A program made the translations under genes and the position numbers. From the NCBI GenBank assembly GCA_023055505.1, contig JALIRH010000035.1, forward strand, positions 3,218,382 through 3,282,381: DNA of 64,000 nt. Direction: 5' to 3'. Position 1 is the first letter of the stretch. Every line of letters begins with the position of its first letter. A model generated the notes under the pieces. The model was not told where the DNA came from. It did not search any database and saw only the letters and a list, made by a program, of their open reading frames with translations. This document shows positions 1-11,139 of the stretch, piece after piece. This DNA comes from Callipepla californica brunnescens. Taxonomy: Eukaryota > Chordata > Aves > Galliformes > Odontophoridae.

Positions 1-516
1 AACCACACTACACCAGCAACAGCCCTGAGCTCCACGTGAAAAGCCACCAGCAGACAACAGAGATGTGTTCAGCCCCCTCTGCTCCACCAGCCCCACCTGA
101 CCTGCTCCCATCTCCCTATCCCACACGTGCCAGGACACCGAAGTGACCCAAACATCCCCAGATTCTCATGATGGTGGCACACCCACAAGGTGCTCCACTA
201 CAGACACCCAGGAGCTGCAGTCAGATTGACACAGAGGGTTTCACAGTGGTTTACAGGGATGCGTGCTGTTTGAAGAATGCATAACCTAGGGGAGGGTTCC
301 CATAACTGGGAGCCCAAAGCCCATAGGCTGCCATGCAAATCTCTGTCATAATCCTTAGCTCCTTCCCCTTCTGATGCAGCCCACCTCCATGCCCCAAATG
401 TAAGCTCTTCATACACTGTGGGCTGGTTCTCTACTGATAAAAATGAAAACCAAGGAGAGAAGTATGCGAAGACAAGGCAAAGCCCACGTCCTGCCCAAGA
501 CGACCTCCCAAAACCA
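1..516. other. Noncoding DNA, no recognised feature
   Basis: This stretch is unremarkable AT/GC-mixed sequence. Short frames are open on both strands, overlap each other, and match no protein family I recognise. I see no RNA gene or repeat in it. Confidence 0.5.
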
Positions 517-557
517 AGAATCACACCGAATCACAGAACTGCAGGGGCTGGAAGGGA
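517..557 (-). mobile_element. CR1 LINE 3'-end fragment (short)
   Basis: The plus strand reads like the complement of a CR1 3' terminus. It has two GAATCACA-type octamer-related units followed by a stretch ending GGGGCTGGAAGGGA, which in bird CR1 copies normally continues into 'acct...catc'. That continuation is lost here, so this is a truncated and diverged copy. The octamer-like repeats at the left edge place the element on the minus strand. The match is short, so chance resemblance is possible. Confidence 0.45.
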
Positions 558-1325
558 TACTTTCGCAGAAGAAAGAAGCTGATAGCAGACCGAACCCAGA
601 CAGGGAGAGCAGGGGAGGAAAGGGAAAACCAACGGTGCCGGGATCACCGGGGCAGGACAGGGCACACCCACTAACCCCAAACAATCGGATGAGCAATCTT
701 TGTCAGGAACAAAAGACATCTGCTGAGTAAAACAGGAATTGACTGGGAGCAAGGACAAAGCCAGACGGCATCGCATGACGCGCCGGTCTGCTCCAGCAAG
801 ATGCCAGGGTCAACGGCAACTAATGCACCCGGGAAGTCAAGAGGAATCAATAATGCTAAATAACTCAGCGTCTTCTGTTTGAAGCAAATCAGTGGAAATG
901 CAGTTAAAACGTGCTGCGTGCTCTGCACGGCGCAGACCGGGATGTGATTGAAGCCCACCGTGTGACACGTCGGTGCTGGCTCCGTGCGAGCACAGGGCAG
1001 GTTTCCATGGGGGTTTGTTCCCCGTCTTCTTTTTTAGAGCCCTGAAATGGGAGGAGAGCGGGGAGGCTCTGGGTTTGGAAAAGCACATACACATTACCCA
1101 CGCAAAGAGGCTGTTTAATAACAAACCCCACTTCCCAGCCACCCCCTCACCATTGAAGTGCATCCAAACGCCGTCTGTGCTCTGTGCACGAGGCATAAAG
1201 AGATGCACGCTCACCTACATCAGCCGGCAGCGAGCAGGCAAGGCAGATGTTCCAAGCAGAAACCCCTGTGCCATGAGGACAGTCTGAGCCTAAAACTGGG
1301 ACGGACCCCGTTTCATTGGGAGTAC
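558..1325. other. Noncoding DNA, no recognised feature
   Basis: No gene, RNA or repeat is recognised. CpG dinucleotides are slightly more frequent around 760-985 than in neighbouring DNA, but too few to call an island. Confidence 0.5.
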
Positions 1326-1550
1326 AACTTTTTACATGGGCAGGGAGTGACAGGACAAGGGGGAATCGTTTTAAACTAGAGGGGGGGGATTTTGATTAAG
1401 TATTGGAAGGAAATTCTTTACTCAAAAGGTGGATGCCCCATGTCCAGAGGTCAGATTGGGCAAGCTGGTCTGTTCAGAAGTGTCCCTGCCTGTGTAGGAG
1501 CTGGGTGGGCTGCAAGGTCCCTTCCAACCCAAACTGTAACTCTATGATGT
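1326..1550 (+). mobile_element. CR1 LINE 3' end with internal deletion
   Basis: This is a clear CR1 3' untranslated end in plus orientation. The landmarks in order are: a GGGAGTGACAGGACAAGGG-type segment near 1344, GGTTTTAAACT-like sequence near 1368, GGAAATTCTTTACTC at 1408-1422, GGTGGATGCCCC near 1430, AAGTGTCCCTGCC near 1478, and AAGGTCCCTTCCAACCC at 1515-1531, ending in CTCTATGAT, the CR1 terminal octamer. Compared with the usual arrangement, the segment between ATTCTTTACT and GGTGGATGCCCC is missing, so the copy carries an internal deletion of several tens of bases. A run of eight G at about 1381-1388 is local noise or later expansion. Confidence 0.88.
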
Positions 1551-1576
1551 CCCTAAAGCACCACTGCACTCCAGCT

Positions 1577-1652
1577 GACTTTGGGCCCCTCCGTGCCTCA
1601 GTTTCCCATTTGTCAAAGAGGAACTGCATTCCACTTTGGGGACACTGTGAGA
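1577..1652 (+). mobile_element. MIR-like ancient SINE fragment
   Basis: The sequence GACTTTGGGC, then CCTCAGTTTCCC, then a WTGTMAAA-like stretch and a GNGAGAAC-like stretch follows the order of the central core of mammalian-type MIR SINEs, in plus orientation. It lies 26 bp downstream of the CR1 terminus, so two old insertions sit almost head to tail. The copy is diverged and only the central part is recognisable. Confidence 0.45.
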
Positions 1653-1659
1653 ACAAAGC

Positions 1660-4435
1660 ACTAAAAAAAATAGGACACACCCTGACATTAGAGCAATATG
1701 GCCTACACTTACATGAGAAGAATTATTACATGGCTGAACCCAGTTATTAACTCAAAGTTATCAGCAAATCAAGAAAGTACATAGTTGACACTAGCTGATA
1801 TTTCAAACACACTGTTTCCAAGGCAGGCTTGGCACACGGGTGACTGTGCACCATCATTACACAGGATGGCCCACTTGCCTCCACCTCCCGTGCTGGATTG
1901 GCAGGAGGTATCCCAACCACTGTCCTGAGAACCAACACAAAGACTGAAATCCCTTCCTTGCTTGGATTTCACCTGGAGAGGACACCCCCCAGGGAATCAA
2001 AGCTCAGCTCCTCACCCAGTGACTTCTCTGACTGCACAAGGATTGCACTTCTGTGTATTGAAAATATCAACATTGATTTTCCCTTATTGAATCTCACAAA
2101 GCTGTGGAATTGTTCCTAATGTTTATTAACATTCATATTTTGGGGCTTTTTTAACGAGATTTTCCTTCTAAGAACATTTCGATCCAGGTGAGAAAACTGC
2201 AGAGAACGAAACGTTTAGAAGTTCCAGTTTCTGCTTTTTAACAGACCTCCTTTGGTTACTGAAGACTGCAGTGTGCATCTTTCTGGCCACGTTCAGCTGT
2301 TCCTGGACCTATAATGTGAATTTTATTGTTCGTTTCCTTTATAAATTCGGGGAGAGAAGTACACGTATTACTGTAGGAGAAGGACTACTTGAGTGTCCTG
2401 TCAGTTCCAGAAACCTTCTGGGCTGCAGTACGAGTGCAGGAGGTCAGGAGGCACAGCCCTGTAGGGAAAGCCACAATCCGATGCACATGAATGAATCCTA
2501 CCCAACTCAAATCAAGAAGTGCAGGAAAGGAAGTTGGCACTCTGCAACCTAAGTAGCTGAACAGAAGTAATCCGAATCAAAGAGTAACGAAAAGGCATCA
2601 CAGCACGCAACACCGCTTTCCCTGACATCTCACAGTCATCCGAGTGGTTCGTTTCACCTGCTCCTAAGTGCTGCTGTGGAGGAAAATGCACATTTTTATG
2701 CAAGTAGAAATGACTCATCACTTAATAGGAGGCTCATAATCCAAGTCAGCAAATGAAAGTAACCTTGGTAACTCAGATAAGCAACAGAACCACGAGTAAA
2801 GAGGAGTACGCATCAAGAAATGGTGCAGAAAACACACGTGGGGTGCATTACTGTGCCAGAAAGTCATCCCTTGGCTGCAAGGAGCTCACAGCCCTGCTGC
2901 CATCACAGCACCCAGCACTGAGACACAGATCTGCAGCCTCCTGTGGGAGAGGGCGTGTGGATGATGGAGCACTGCTGTCACAAGGAAGGGGCAGGGAGCG
3001 TTGAGATTTCCCCCGTTTGATTCCCATTTCCCCATCCTCTCGAATATCACAAAGCACTGCTGTCCTTGCAGTTCTCCATCCCAGGAGCAACTGCAATCCA
3101 GGACGTGCAGGTAGAGAAAGGCAGATGAGTGCCTCACCACACTCCAGACATAATAAAGCACAAAACACCACACAGAGGCTTTCATACAGCAGGAGAAGGG
3201 AAGGAAGTGGGAGAGCTAATAGCAAAGAGGCCCCAACACTACTTAGAGCTCTGCAAAGCAGCTGAGTGAAGGATGAACAGGACCAAGCACGGATATTATT
3301 GTTATTATTTATTATATAACATCCCAGATTGCTGCATTTTCAGTTCACCAACAATCACCTCCTGGAGCACTTACACTGTCACTCCGTTCTTGTGCTGCCC
3401 TAGTTTCCCAGCTTTCTTCTATCTAGGTAAATATACGTGCCCCATCTCCGAAGCAGCCGAGTACCTATTATATCCTGCTGTTTCTCCCTTGCACTTATCC
3501 TATTATGCTATTACAGCTGGTGCAGGGTCGTGTGTTTTCTATTTTGTGACATAATATTGTGGGCCCACTTCCACCATCGCTAACACACTATATAATAAGG
3601 GTGAGACGCGCAGGAGTGCTGGTAAGAGCACTTCATGTGGCAGCAGTCAGGGCTACAAATGGTGAGGCTGCTATCACTCGGCAGGAACCAGGATCTGCTC
3701 ATTCCCACAGACACTGGTATGCCTTCCATCCACATATAAACCGCCATTTTATATCCAAAGACAGTACCGACCTAAAATAACAACCACAGCCAGTCAATAT
3801 GTGCAAAGAGACGCAACTTGGATGCACATCAGAGTGAATAACCCCTCTCTCCCTGCTCTTGGAGCGAAGGAAAATATTATTCCAGTTCTGTTCTCAGCCC
3901 CTTCTGCAGTGGGAAGCACCTGGCCAGCAAAACAGACTGCGAGCAGTGCTGGTGGAAAGGGGGTCCTCCTCCTCTCCCAGACTTTGTGCGACAGCAAAGG
4001 CTTTATCCTTTCATCTCTGCCTGAACAAAATACAGAGCAGGTGATGAGTATGGCCTGCAAAGTCATCACACAGTCCCTGTGATCTGCTCCATAAATATCT
4101 GAGGTTTATTACTGCTGTTACTGCACACGTGGAAGGCACCAAGCACGACTGGGTGCTCATTTACTGAGCTCAGGTCAGTGAAGAATAACAAACTTGGAAA
4201 GTAATGGGAATGAACTGGCAGTAATTAAGATCATTTTCTGAGCTGAAGCATGTATTTGTTTTTAAGAACAAACTCGGTTCCTAAATCCCTTTTACAAAAT
4301 GTTGCTTTCAGAGATCTGCCACTGCACTGCCACTGTGCCCAGAGCCCGAGTGCTGCAACCCAAACCTTGGGAACCAGAGCAAAGGTCCCACACTGAGACT
4401 GACATCACAAAAAAGCAAGAACGAGCTCTTCTGTA
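1660..4435. other. Noncoding DNA, no recognised gene
   Basis: Mostly AT-rich sequence with scattered open frames that are short and mutually overlapping. The segment 3290-3560 is notably rich in TATTAT-type sequence. I recognise no repeat family, RNA gene or exon here. Confidence 0.5.
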
Positions 4436-4439
4436 TTCC

Positions 4440-4620
4440 ATTTAAAGCTGTAAAATGACTGCAAATAGCATAATTATCGATTAGTTAAGGACTTTTGTCA
4501 AAATCTTCATTTTTTAATGTGGAACATAATGAGAATATAAATTATAGTATAAATACTATGGTGAATACGTATCTTCTGTTATAGTTATAGTGAAAGTCTC
4601 CTGCTTATCAGAGCAAAAGA
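4440..4620. promoter_or_regulatory. Possible conserved noncoding element (AT-rich, homeodomain-type motifs)
   Basis: An AT-rich block contains TAATTATCGATTAG at 4471-4484, which combines a homeodomain core with an ONECUT/CUX-like ATCGAT. An imperfect dyad, ATAGTAT-aa-ATACTAT, lies at 4544-4559. Such motif packing is common in deeply conserved enhancers, but any AT-rich DNA can show it. The call rests on composition only. Confidence 0.25.
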
Positions 4621-4664
4621 AGAGATATGCGAGTCGATGAAGAGCAAATTCTGCTTTTGGGTTC

Positions 4665-4750
4665 CTTCTCCATCTCTGACTTTTGAACAAGTTGCTCTAA
4701 TCCACCTCCAGCGATCCCAAAATAGGGATATAAAGCAGTGAGGCCAGTTT
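4665..4750 (+). mobile_element. Possible MIR-like SINE remnant
   Basis: A segment reading TTTTGAACAAGTTGCTCTAA, then a run resembling 'cctc..cat', then AAAATAGGGATATAA has the order of the MIR core ('gacaagttactta ... aaaatggggataata'). Divergence is high, so this is tentative. Confidence 0.35.
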
Positions 4751-4769
4751 GTCATCCTGAAGGATATGG

Positions 4770-7305
4770 AACCTACTGAGCCAAAGGGGACTGGGAGAGC
4801 ATTAGAGGAAAGTGAGGAAGGAAAGGAGGGATATTTGTGGTATTCAAAGGCTTTAGCTCAAATCAGCCCCATCCCTAAGCTCAGGGGATTATCTGCACTG
4901 AGATTATTCTGTCGACTAAATAAAATAATAAGAAAGCCCTTCATGACTCCAGCTAAGTGTTAAGTGAATTAACCACACTCTGCCTGGACCAGACTAATTT
5001 GGGGAATAGGCTGAGGAGCTCCTGTATTTCTTCTGTGACCAGACTTGAAACCTAAACCAAAACGTGGTTCCACTCTCTAGGAAAACTCAGTGGTTAATGA
5101 ATGCTGTTGACCTGATAATGACTTTCCTGGCATAGCTGAAATAGGCTTACTGACTAAGAGTGATGCAAAATGCAGTATCAGTTTACTGAGTACTATTCCA
5201 ATGAGTGCAGTGGGGTTTAAAATAATGAGATTATCACAGTGAGCTCACTTTTGTCTATCTGCCGTGCCATTTGGTGGCTGATTCCAGCCAGCAGCTTCTT
5301 GTTTAGAGGGTGAAAACCCCACTGTAAATAAGTAGATATGGGATAATCCACACATTAGGAAGAGCTTGATCCAAATTCCACTGGAGTTCCCTGAAAGACT
5401 CCTACCAGCTTGCTGGCTGTTGGATCAGCTTCCAGAAGTTAAACCCCTCTCATTTAAGACTCTTCGGAGGGAATTTCTTTTTCCTGAAGTGAAGATTGCC
5501 TCTTACTGAGCACACTGCATTTGACCAAGACTTGACTGGTGTGCAAGGTACTAAATCTCATCAGCTGTTATTTTATGCAGAACAATCCCATCAACCTATG
5601 AAAGTAGAGACGTTTCTCCCCAGCACCCTCTGAGCCATCCTGGGTGAGGGTCCAGTCCAACTCTCTTATAGTGTAATGGTTCTGATGCTTTGCCATGAGC
5701 TACACACTCCTACCAAAGCATCATGGCTCCATGGATGGCACCTTACACAGACCTTGACACAAATTCCCCTTTCCCTACATTTGCCTTGCACTTCTTGCCA
5801 GCGTCAGTCAATCCTTTAATAAAGCCAAAATCGTTTCCCAACAAACACATTAAGCTTCAGGCTGCTCTGAAATCCATCCAGAGGACTTCAAGAACACGCA
5901 ACTTGCAGTAAGTTCATAACCTGAGCATCTTATCTTTTGTTCAGCAGTTCTTGTGGCAAGCATAGCTGTGTACATGGAGCAGCAGAACCTGGGAGCTGCC
6001 CTACAGGTGAAGGACTCAGTAAAAGCACCATGAAGAATGTATTCATAAGACTGCTTGTTGGGAGAGCAGAAATGGATAATGTACTGTCTGAGGCAAACCC
6101 TGGTTTGCACAATTATCCCTGCTTTCTGATTCTCAGCTTATTTTCCAGTTCCCTAAAACATCCACAGAATTTGGGTGGGGAGATGGGGCACCATATATTC
6201 CTTTCCAGTCAGTCTAATAACCTTGCTTTATACTCTGTAATAGAGAATCCCACTAAATGGGAACAATGTTACAGTGAGGAACAAGGCAGTGAGAGATGAG
6301 TCAGGTTTCTTGTTTCTGTTTTCTTGCCATAAAATCAGTTAGCATCATAGCTGATGCCCGTCTTTAGGGTGGATTCGTTCACAAACACGTGAAGTCACTT
6401 TTCTTCTTAGAGTCAGACTGTAATGTCACAGAAATGGAGTTCCACTAACAGTTCATAAGCTTTTTATTTAGAAATGCAAATCATGGGACTTTGGGGCTTG
6501 CTAATTTGTCGTGGCTACATTGTCCAGCTACCCTGGGAGTGTACTCGGGATCTCCAAAAGTAACCCAACCATTCTGTATAGCCTGGTCTGTGGGGTCCAA
6601 GACTGACAGCCAAGACAGACCTCATTCCTCTGAGATTTGGGCACTCAAGGGATGCACTGAGCACTACATCCTTCACCAAACAGCAGACACCACCTTGGAG
6701 CATCACTGTTCACCTTCTAACCGTGGTGACTACAGCGTTGGCTAGAACACACAGCTCATTATAGCCTGACCCAGGGATGGGGGATTTGGGGTGGGAGCAT
6801 CATCTCACACACCTGAGCTAACTCCAAAAGAACTACTACACCTATGTATCTCAGCACTGCTCCAGGGAGAGAGATCAGCTCAGGAACTAGAAAGCCACTT
6901 TCACATGCCATAATTACCCTCTGCACCAGCCAGGCTGGCCCTGCTTTGAGTATGTGAACTAGCCTGTCTGCAGTTTGTTCTCTATACATTACCGACACCC
7001 TCTGAGTGGAACAGCCAGCTGGTGAGTTCAGGGGCCAGATCCAGTTCATGAGGCAGAAAATCTGGTCCCTGGGGAGGCTGGCTGATCAACAGGCCAGCCA
7101 GACGAGTATTTCTGTGCGGCTGCTTAAGTGCGTGAAAGGGCAGGACACAGGTCAGCAGCACTTATTAAGTTGCCAGTAAATCGGGACATACATCAGACAC
7201 ATACCAGTGGGTTACACAAACACATGTGTACAGAGCTCGACTCGCGTGTAATTTCGGCAGCCTCAAGCGGACCATCCTCATGAGCACAGGCACACCAGCA
7301 CAGAA
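4770..7305. other. Noncoding DNA, no recognised gene
   Basis: No coding exon, RNA gene or clear repeat is recognised. Open frames such as 5937-6299 on the plus strand have no family resemblance and no supporting splice context. Confidence 0.5.
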
Positions 7306-7309
7306 CTAT

Positions 7310-7530
7310 CTGCAGGATCACGGACTAATTGGGTGCACCGCCAGCCCCCACGTGATCCATACATTAAGGGAGAAATTAGCATCTGATGTCTGTTTCAAAT
7401 TGTGAGCAGCCCTGCTGCAATTAATCACAGCTCGGCTGACAAAGCGTACTGCACTGAAATGACAACATGCATTCTGGGAAACTAACACTGTCATCTTTAG
7501 CCGCAACAAGTTTATTTTAAACCTCAGAAC
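7310..7530. promoter_or_regulatory. Possible conserved noncoding element
   Basis: This non-repetitive segment is packed with binding-type motifs: an E-box CACGTG at 7349-7354, a homeodomain-type ATTAGC near 7374, AATTAATCAC at 7419-7428, and a STAT-type TTCTGGGAA at 7472-7480. It also keeps several CpGs in AT-rich surroundings. The texture resembles vertebrate enhancers conserved across species, but I cannot measure conservation. Confidence 0.3.
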
Positions 7531-7857
7531 AATGAAGGTTTGTCACCGAGTCCCTTGCCTGATCCGTTCCATGAATGCAGCCTTTTAAACAAGTAAGAAG
7601 CAGATGGCCCAAAAGATCACTTACCAAGGTTTAGATTTCGCTATCACCTTCTGGAAGGAGGCTTCCAAACCAGGGACCTGTGTCCTCAAAGCAAGTATGT
7701 TGTCTTCGTGACTGAAAGCACTGAGCTCATTCATTTGCTCGAAGGGCAGTGGGTGTATGCGATGTGATGTGTTATCTTTCCACACACATCTAACTGTTGA
7801 ATACTCACAATGCAATTCTAGTAACTATGAAACTATATAGTGGATTAATTACTACTC

Positions 7858-7995
7858 ATAGGACAGTTCAGGGTGGATGAGAGCTCAGGATGTCTCCAGT
7901 CCAACCTCCTGCTCAACACAGGCTCAGCTTTGAGATCAAGCCAAGTTACTCAAGGCTCGATTCAGTTTCTTGTCCACCCCATTGTTTTCAGCAAG
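7858..7995 (-). mobile_element. CR1 LINE 3'-region fragment
   Basis: The plus strand carries the complement of a CR1 3' region: GGATGTCTCCAGTCCAACCT at 7888-7907, then CTCCTGCTCAACACAGG, TTTGAGATCAAGCCAAGTTA, CTCAAGGCTCGATTCAGT and TTGTCCACCCC. The order matches the galliform CR1 pattern ('agtccaacctcctgctca ... gagatca..ccaggttgctcagggctt..ccagt'). The terminal octamers are degraded and the similarity fades after about 7995. The orientation is minus. Confidence 0.75.
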
Positions 7996-7999
7996 ACAT

Positions 8000-10900
8000 A
8001 ATCCTCTGCTGGTAATCGTTACCACCATTTGATTTCCACCACTCAGGGGCATGGCTGAATCTTAATGCCAACTGAGCATTTTTCTGAGCTGCAGCTCCTA
8101 TCTGAATTATTATTTTTCACCATTCACCTATTATTAATACAGAATTCAGAACGTGTAACAAAGGCAAATGAAATCACTTGACATGAAGTCCTAACTGATG
8201 CAGTTAATCAGCTTATTTCTCAACAAATCAAACGAAACAAGAAAGTTAAATGAGGGAAGAAGAACCATGGTTACAGTGAAAACACCACTGTTCAGCTAAA
8301 CCATCCACAGCCTTGCAAAGCAGGAAAGAAAAAAATCTTTTAGGTGGGATTTGCATGTCTAGAAGATAACAACTTGGCAAAGAGTGGAAGGGTTTCCTAC
8401 ACACAGGCAGGACTATGAACCAGAGATGGATGTCAGGGTCAGTACCATCGCTAGAATGGAGGAAGATACAGTCAGAAACAAAGTCTGAAGTGAATTATGT
8501 AGGAAGAACATGACTTCCAACTGACTTAACTGTGCTCTCAGAATTTGAACTTCATGTTGGCACATTCCTTAGACACTTGGAGCCAGATTACATCTGCTTC
8601 CTGTGCCCTCTCGACTGATTATATCATCTCGCAGCACAGCACATTATGCAGTCATGTAATCTCTTTCCCTTATCCTTTGGCCAAGTCATGCAGGATGGAG
8701 CTGGACAAGGCAATGATAACTGCGAGGGACCAGAAAACTATTAATGGTACAGAGGTTTGGCTTTGCTTTGATAAATGCTTGAACAGGTCTATGCACTCTA
8801 GAAAGACGACTGCATATTCAGTAGGAACAGAAAAAACAGGCCAGGACACACAAGGTGATGAATATTTTCCATTAGACCTCACTCCCTCTTCAAACAATGG
8901 ATGAAAAATGTTGAAAAACCAAAGGAACAAGTGGCAGGTAAAAACACAGCTCATGTATTGCCCTTTTTACACCTAAAACTCACACCCAGACCAAGATGCC
9001 ATTACAGTCAAAGTCAACATCAAGAAACAAAGCAAGCGTCCATGATTTTCAGCACAACATTTCCACACTGACTGGTCGAGTTCAGCACAAGCTTTCCACT
9101 TGAAGTGGGAATTCCACACAAATGCTGGAGTAAGCACTTGACTACATTTCAAGCATGTAAATGAAACAGAAGTTACACTACAAATAATTTTTCTTCAGAA
9201 ATCACCTTGTGGCACCAAGCAGAAATAATGTTCTGATATTTGAGTTAAGACTGACAATTGAGCAGATGAGGCAGCTCTGACACAATATGAGAACAGAGCC
9301 ATTGCCCTGACCTAGAAAGAAAGCAACAATTGTTAAAAAACATTCTTCTCTCTCTCTCTTGCCCAATAGTGTCACATGAAAGTCTTCTGTTGTGCATACA
9401 GACTAATAGCTTTCAAAGCTCTGTCTTTGTTAAATCACATCACATGTTTTGAATAAGGAAGAATGAAATTTACCAGTACAAAACGCTCAACCTCAGGGAA
9501 GACCAGACCAAGCAGGACAGAGTCCCTAATTGTTTTAGACAGGAACTTCCATCTGCCTTGCATCTTGCAACTGAAGCAGATCTCCAACTGATGTTGAACA
9601 TTGTGGCAGTTTTCATCAGTTTTCCCCTTGCACTCTCTGTATTTACAACTGTTTCAACAGACATAGTTAACCACAGATCTGTGCTGATTTACTGAAAACC
9701 AACATAATCTTATCCGTTAGTACAGTAATTGTCTGGCTAGTCTTTCACTCCACACCTCTCACCCAGCTTCCCGTGGCTTAATGAGTCCTTCAAGCAGGCG
9801 TTTCCCAGTGGAAGTCAATGTATTCTTCCATGTCTTATTTTAGATGCTTCCTCTTTCGGTAGGTATTAACCAATCTGTTTTTCTACCTGCTAAGCTGAAA
9901 TCACTTCGCTCCAACTGAATAATACCTAATATTACATCCAACCATATGGAAACCAGTGACATTCCTCGGGGAAGATGCTACTGATGATGAGCAAAGTTTT
10001 ATCTGGACACAAAATGTATTCTGATGACTGGTAAAGCTCAAAAGGTTCAATGGGTTTGATAATCACTGTCTGGAAGTGGTACTGCTTTACCTACACATGG
10101 CTTGAGAGGTAACAGGATATGGATTTGGAACTGGTAAAAGTTTGATGACCCAGTGATTGAGCTTTTCTTGACATGACTTATGAAGGTTAGGCCTTCACAC
10201 ACTTTGGTCAACATAAACCTGCCACATTCATGAGCACATGATGCCATGAAGGCCATTGGCTAAGTGTGACCAAACATATCTGAAAACAAGAACTGCCTTC
10301 TGATCCACTCCTAAGCCTCACTGACCACGTTCAGATGGGTGAGAGGAACAAGCTCTTCTAGGGACCACTAAGAAAAGTTCCAGTGGGAGAAAAGCAGTGC
10401 TTACCTGAACCCTGGTGTGGAACTGCAGCAGGAGAAGAGGCAGAGATGACATTCTGTGCCTTGGGCAGGTTGTGCAGGGTGTGTTTGGCCCTGACTCCCA
10501 TCTTCAGGAGAACTCAGGTGACCTCCCTTGTGTTCATGAGGAATTCCCAATGAAGTCATCAAGCCGTTCCTAAAGAAAAGGAAAAGAGAAAAAAAAATGT
10601 ACTCCTCTGTAGAGTGGGACTGTAAGGGTTGTAAAATAGGAGCCTGACACTCTGGAAACTTCAGGCTGTGGAGCGCTCTGGGACAAAAAGACCCTCTGTT
10701 GGTGGTGGGTTTTTGTTTTGTTTTGTTCAATTTTAAAAGCAGTAAGAACACAAGTTACCTTGAGGAATAAGGAGATAAAAATTGGCTTAAAAAGAATTAA
10801 GAACACAGCCAAGCTTCTCCTCCTCTACACAAAGCACTTCTCTCAGCCTCTATCCCACGGCTGTACCCGTTCTCCAGTCAGTCCCCCTGAAGCACCTTCT

Positions 10901-11095
10901 TTATTTTTTTTTTGTAGCAAAACACTCCTGTGGGGCCAAGTGTTGCTGCCTCAGCTCTGGCTAAACTTCTTTCTCCCCCCAGGTGGATCGAACATCTCAA
11001 AGCATCAACAGTTCCCAGTGACACCGTGGAAAGTCCAGACATTCCAAATTCCACCCCAGCAATTCGGAGAGGATAACGTTTCCCTGCCCAGACCG
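8000..11095. other. Noncoding DNA, no recognised gene
   Basis: No gene or repeat is recognised. A short (TC)n run at about 9346-9360 is followed by a 3' splice-site-like AATAG. Another acceptor-like sequence, CTTTCTCCCCCCAG, ends at about 10982. Neither leads into a recognisable exon. Confidence 0.5.
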
Positions 11096-11110
11096 AAAAA
11101 AAAAAAAAAA
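11096..11110. repeat. Poly(A) run
   Basis: A run of 15 A. The sequence upstream shows no recognisable processed gene copy, so I do not read it as a retrogene tail. Confidence 0.9.
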
Positions 11111-11139
11111 TAACATCAACTTATTCAAATATTTGTTGC

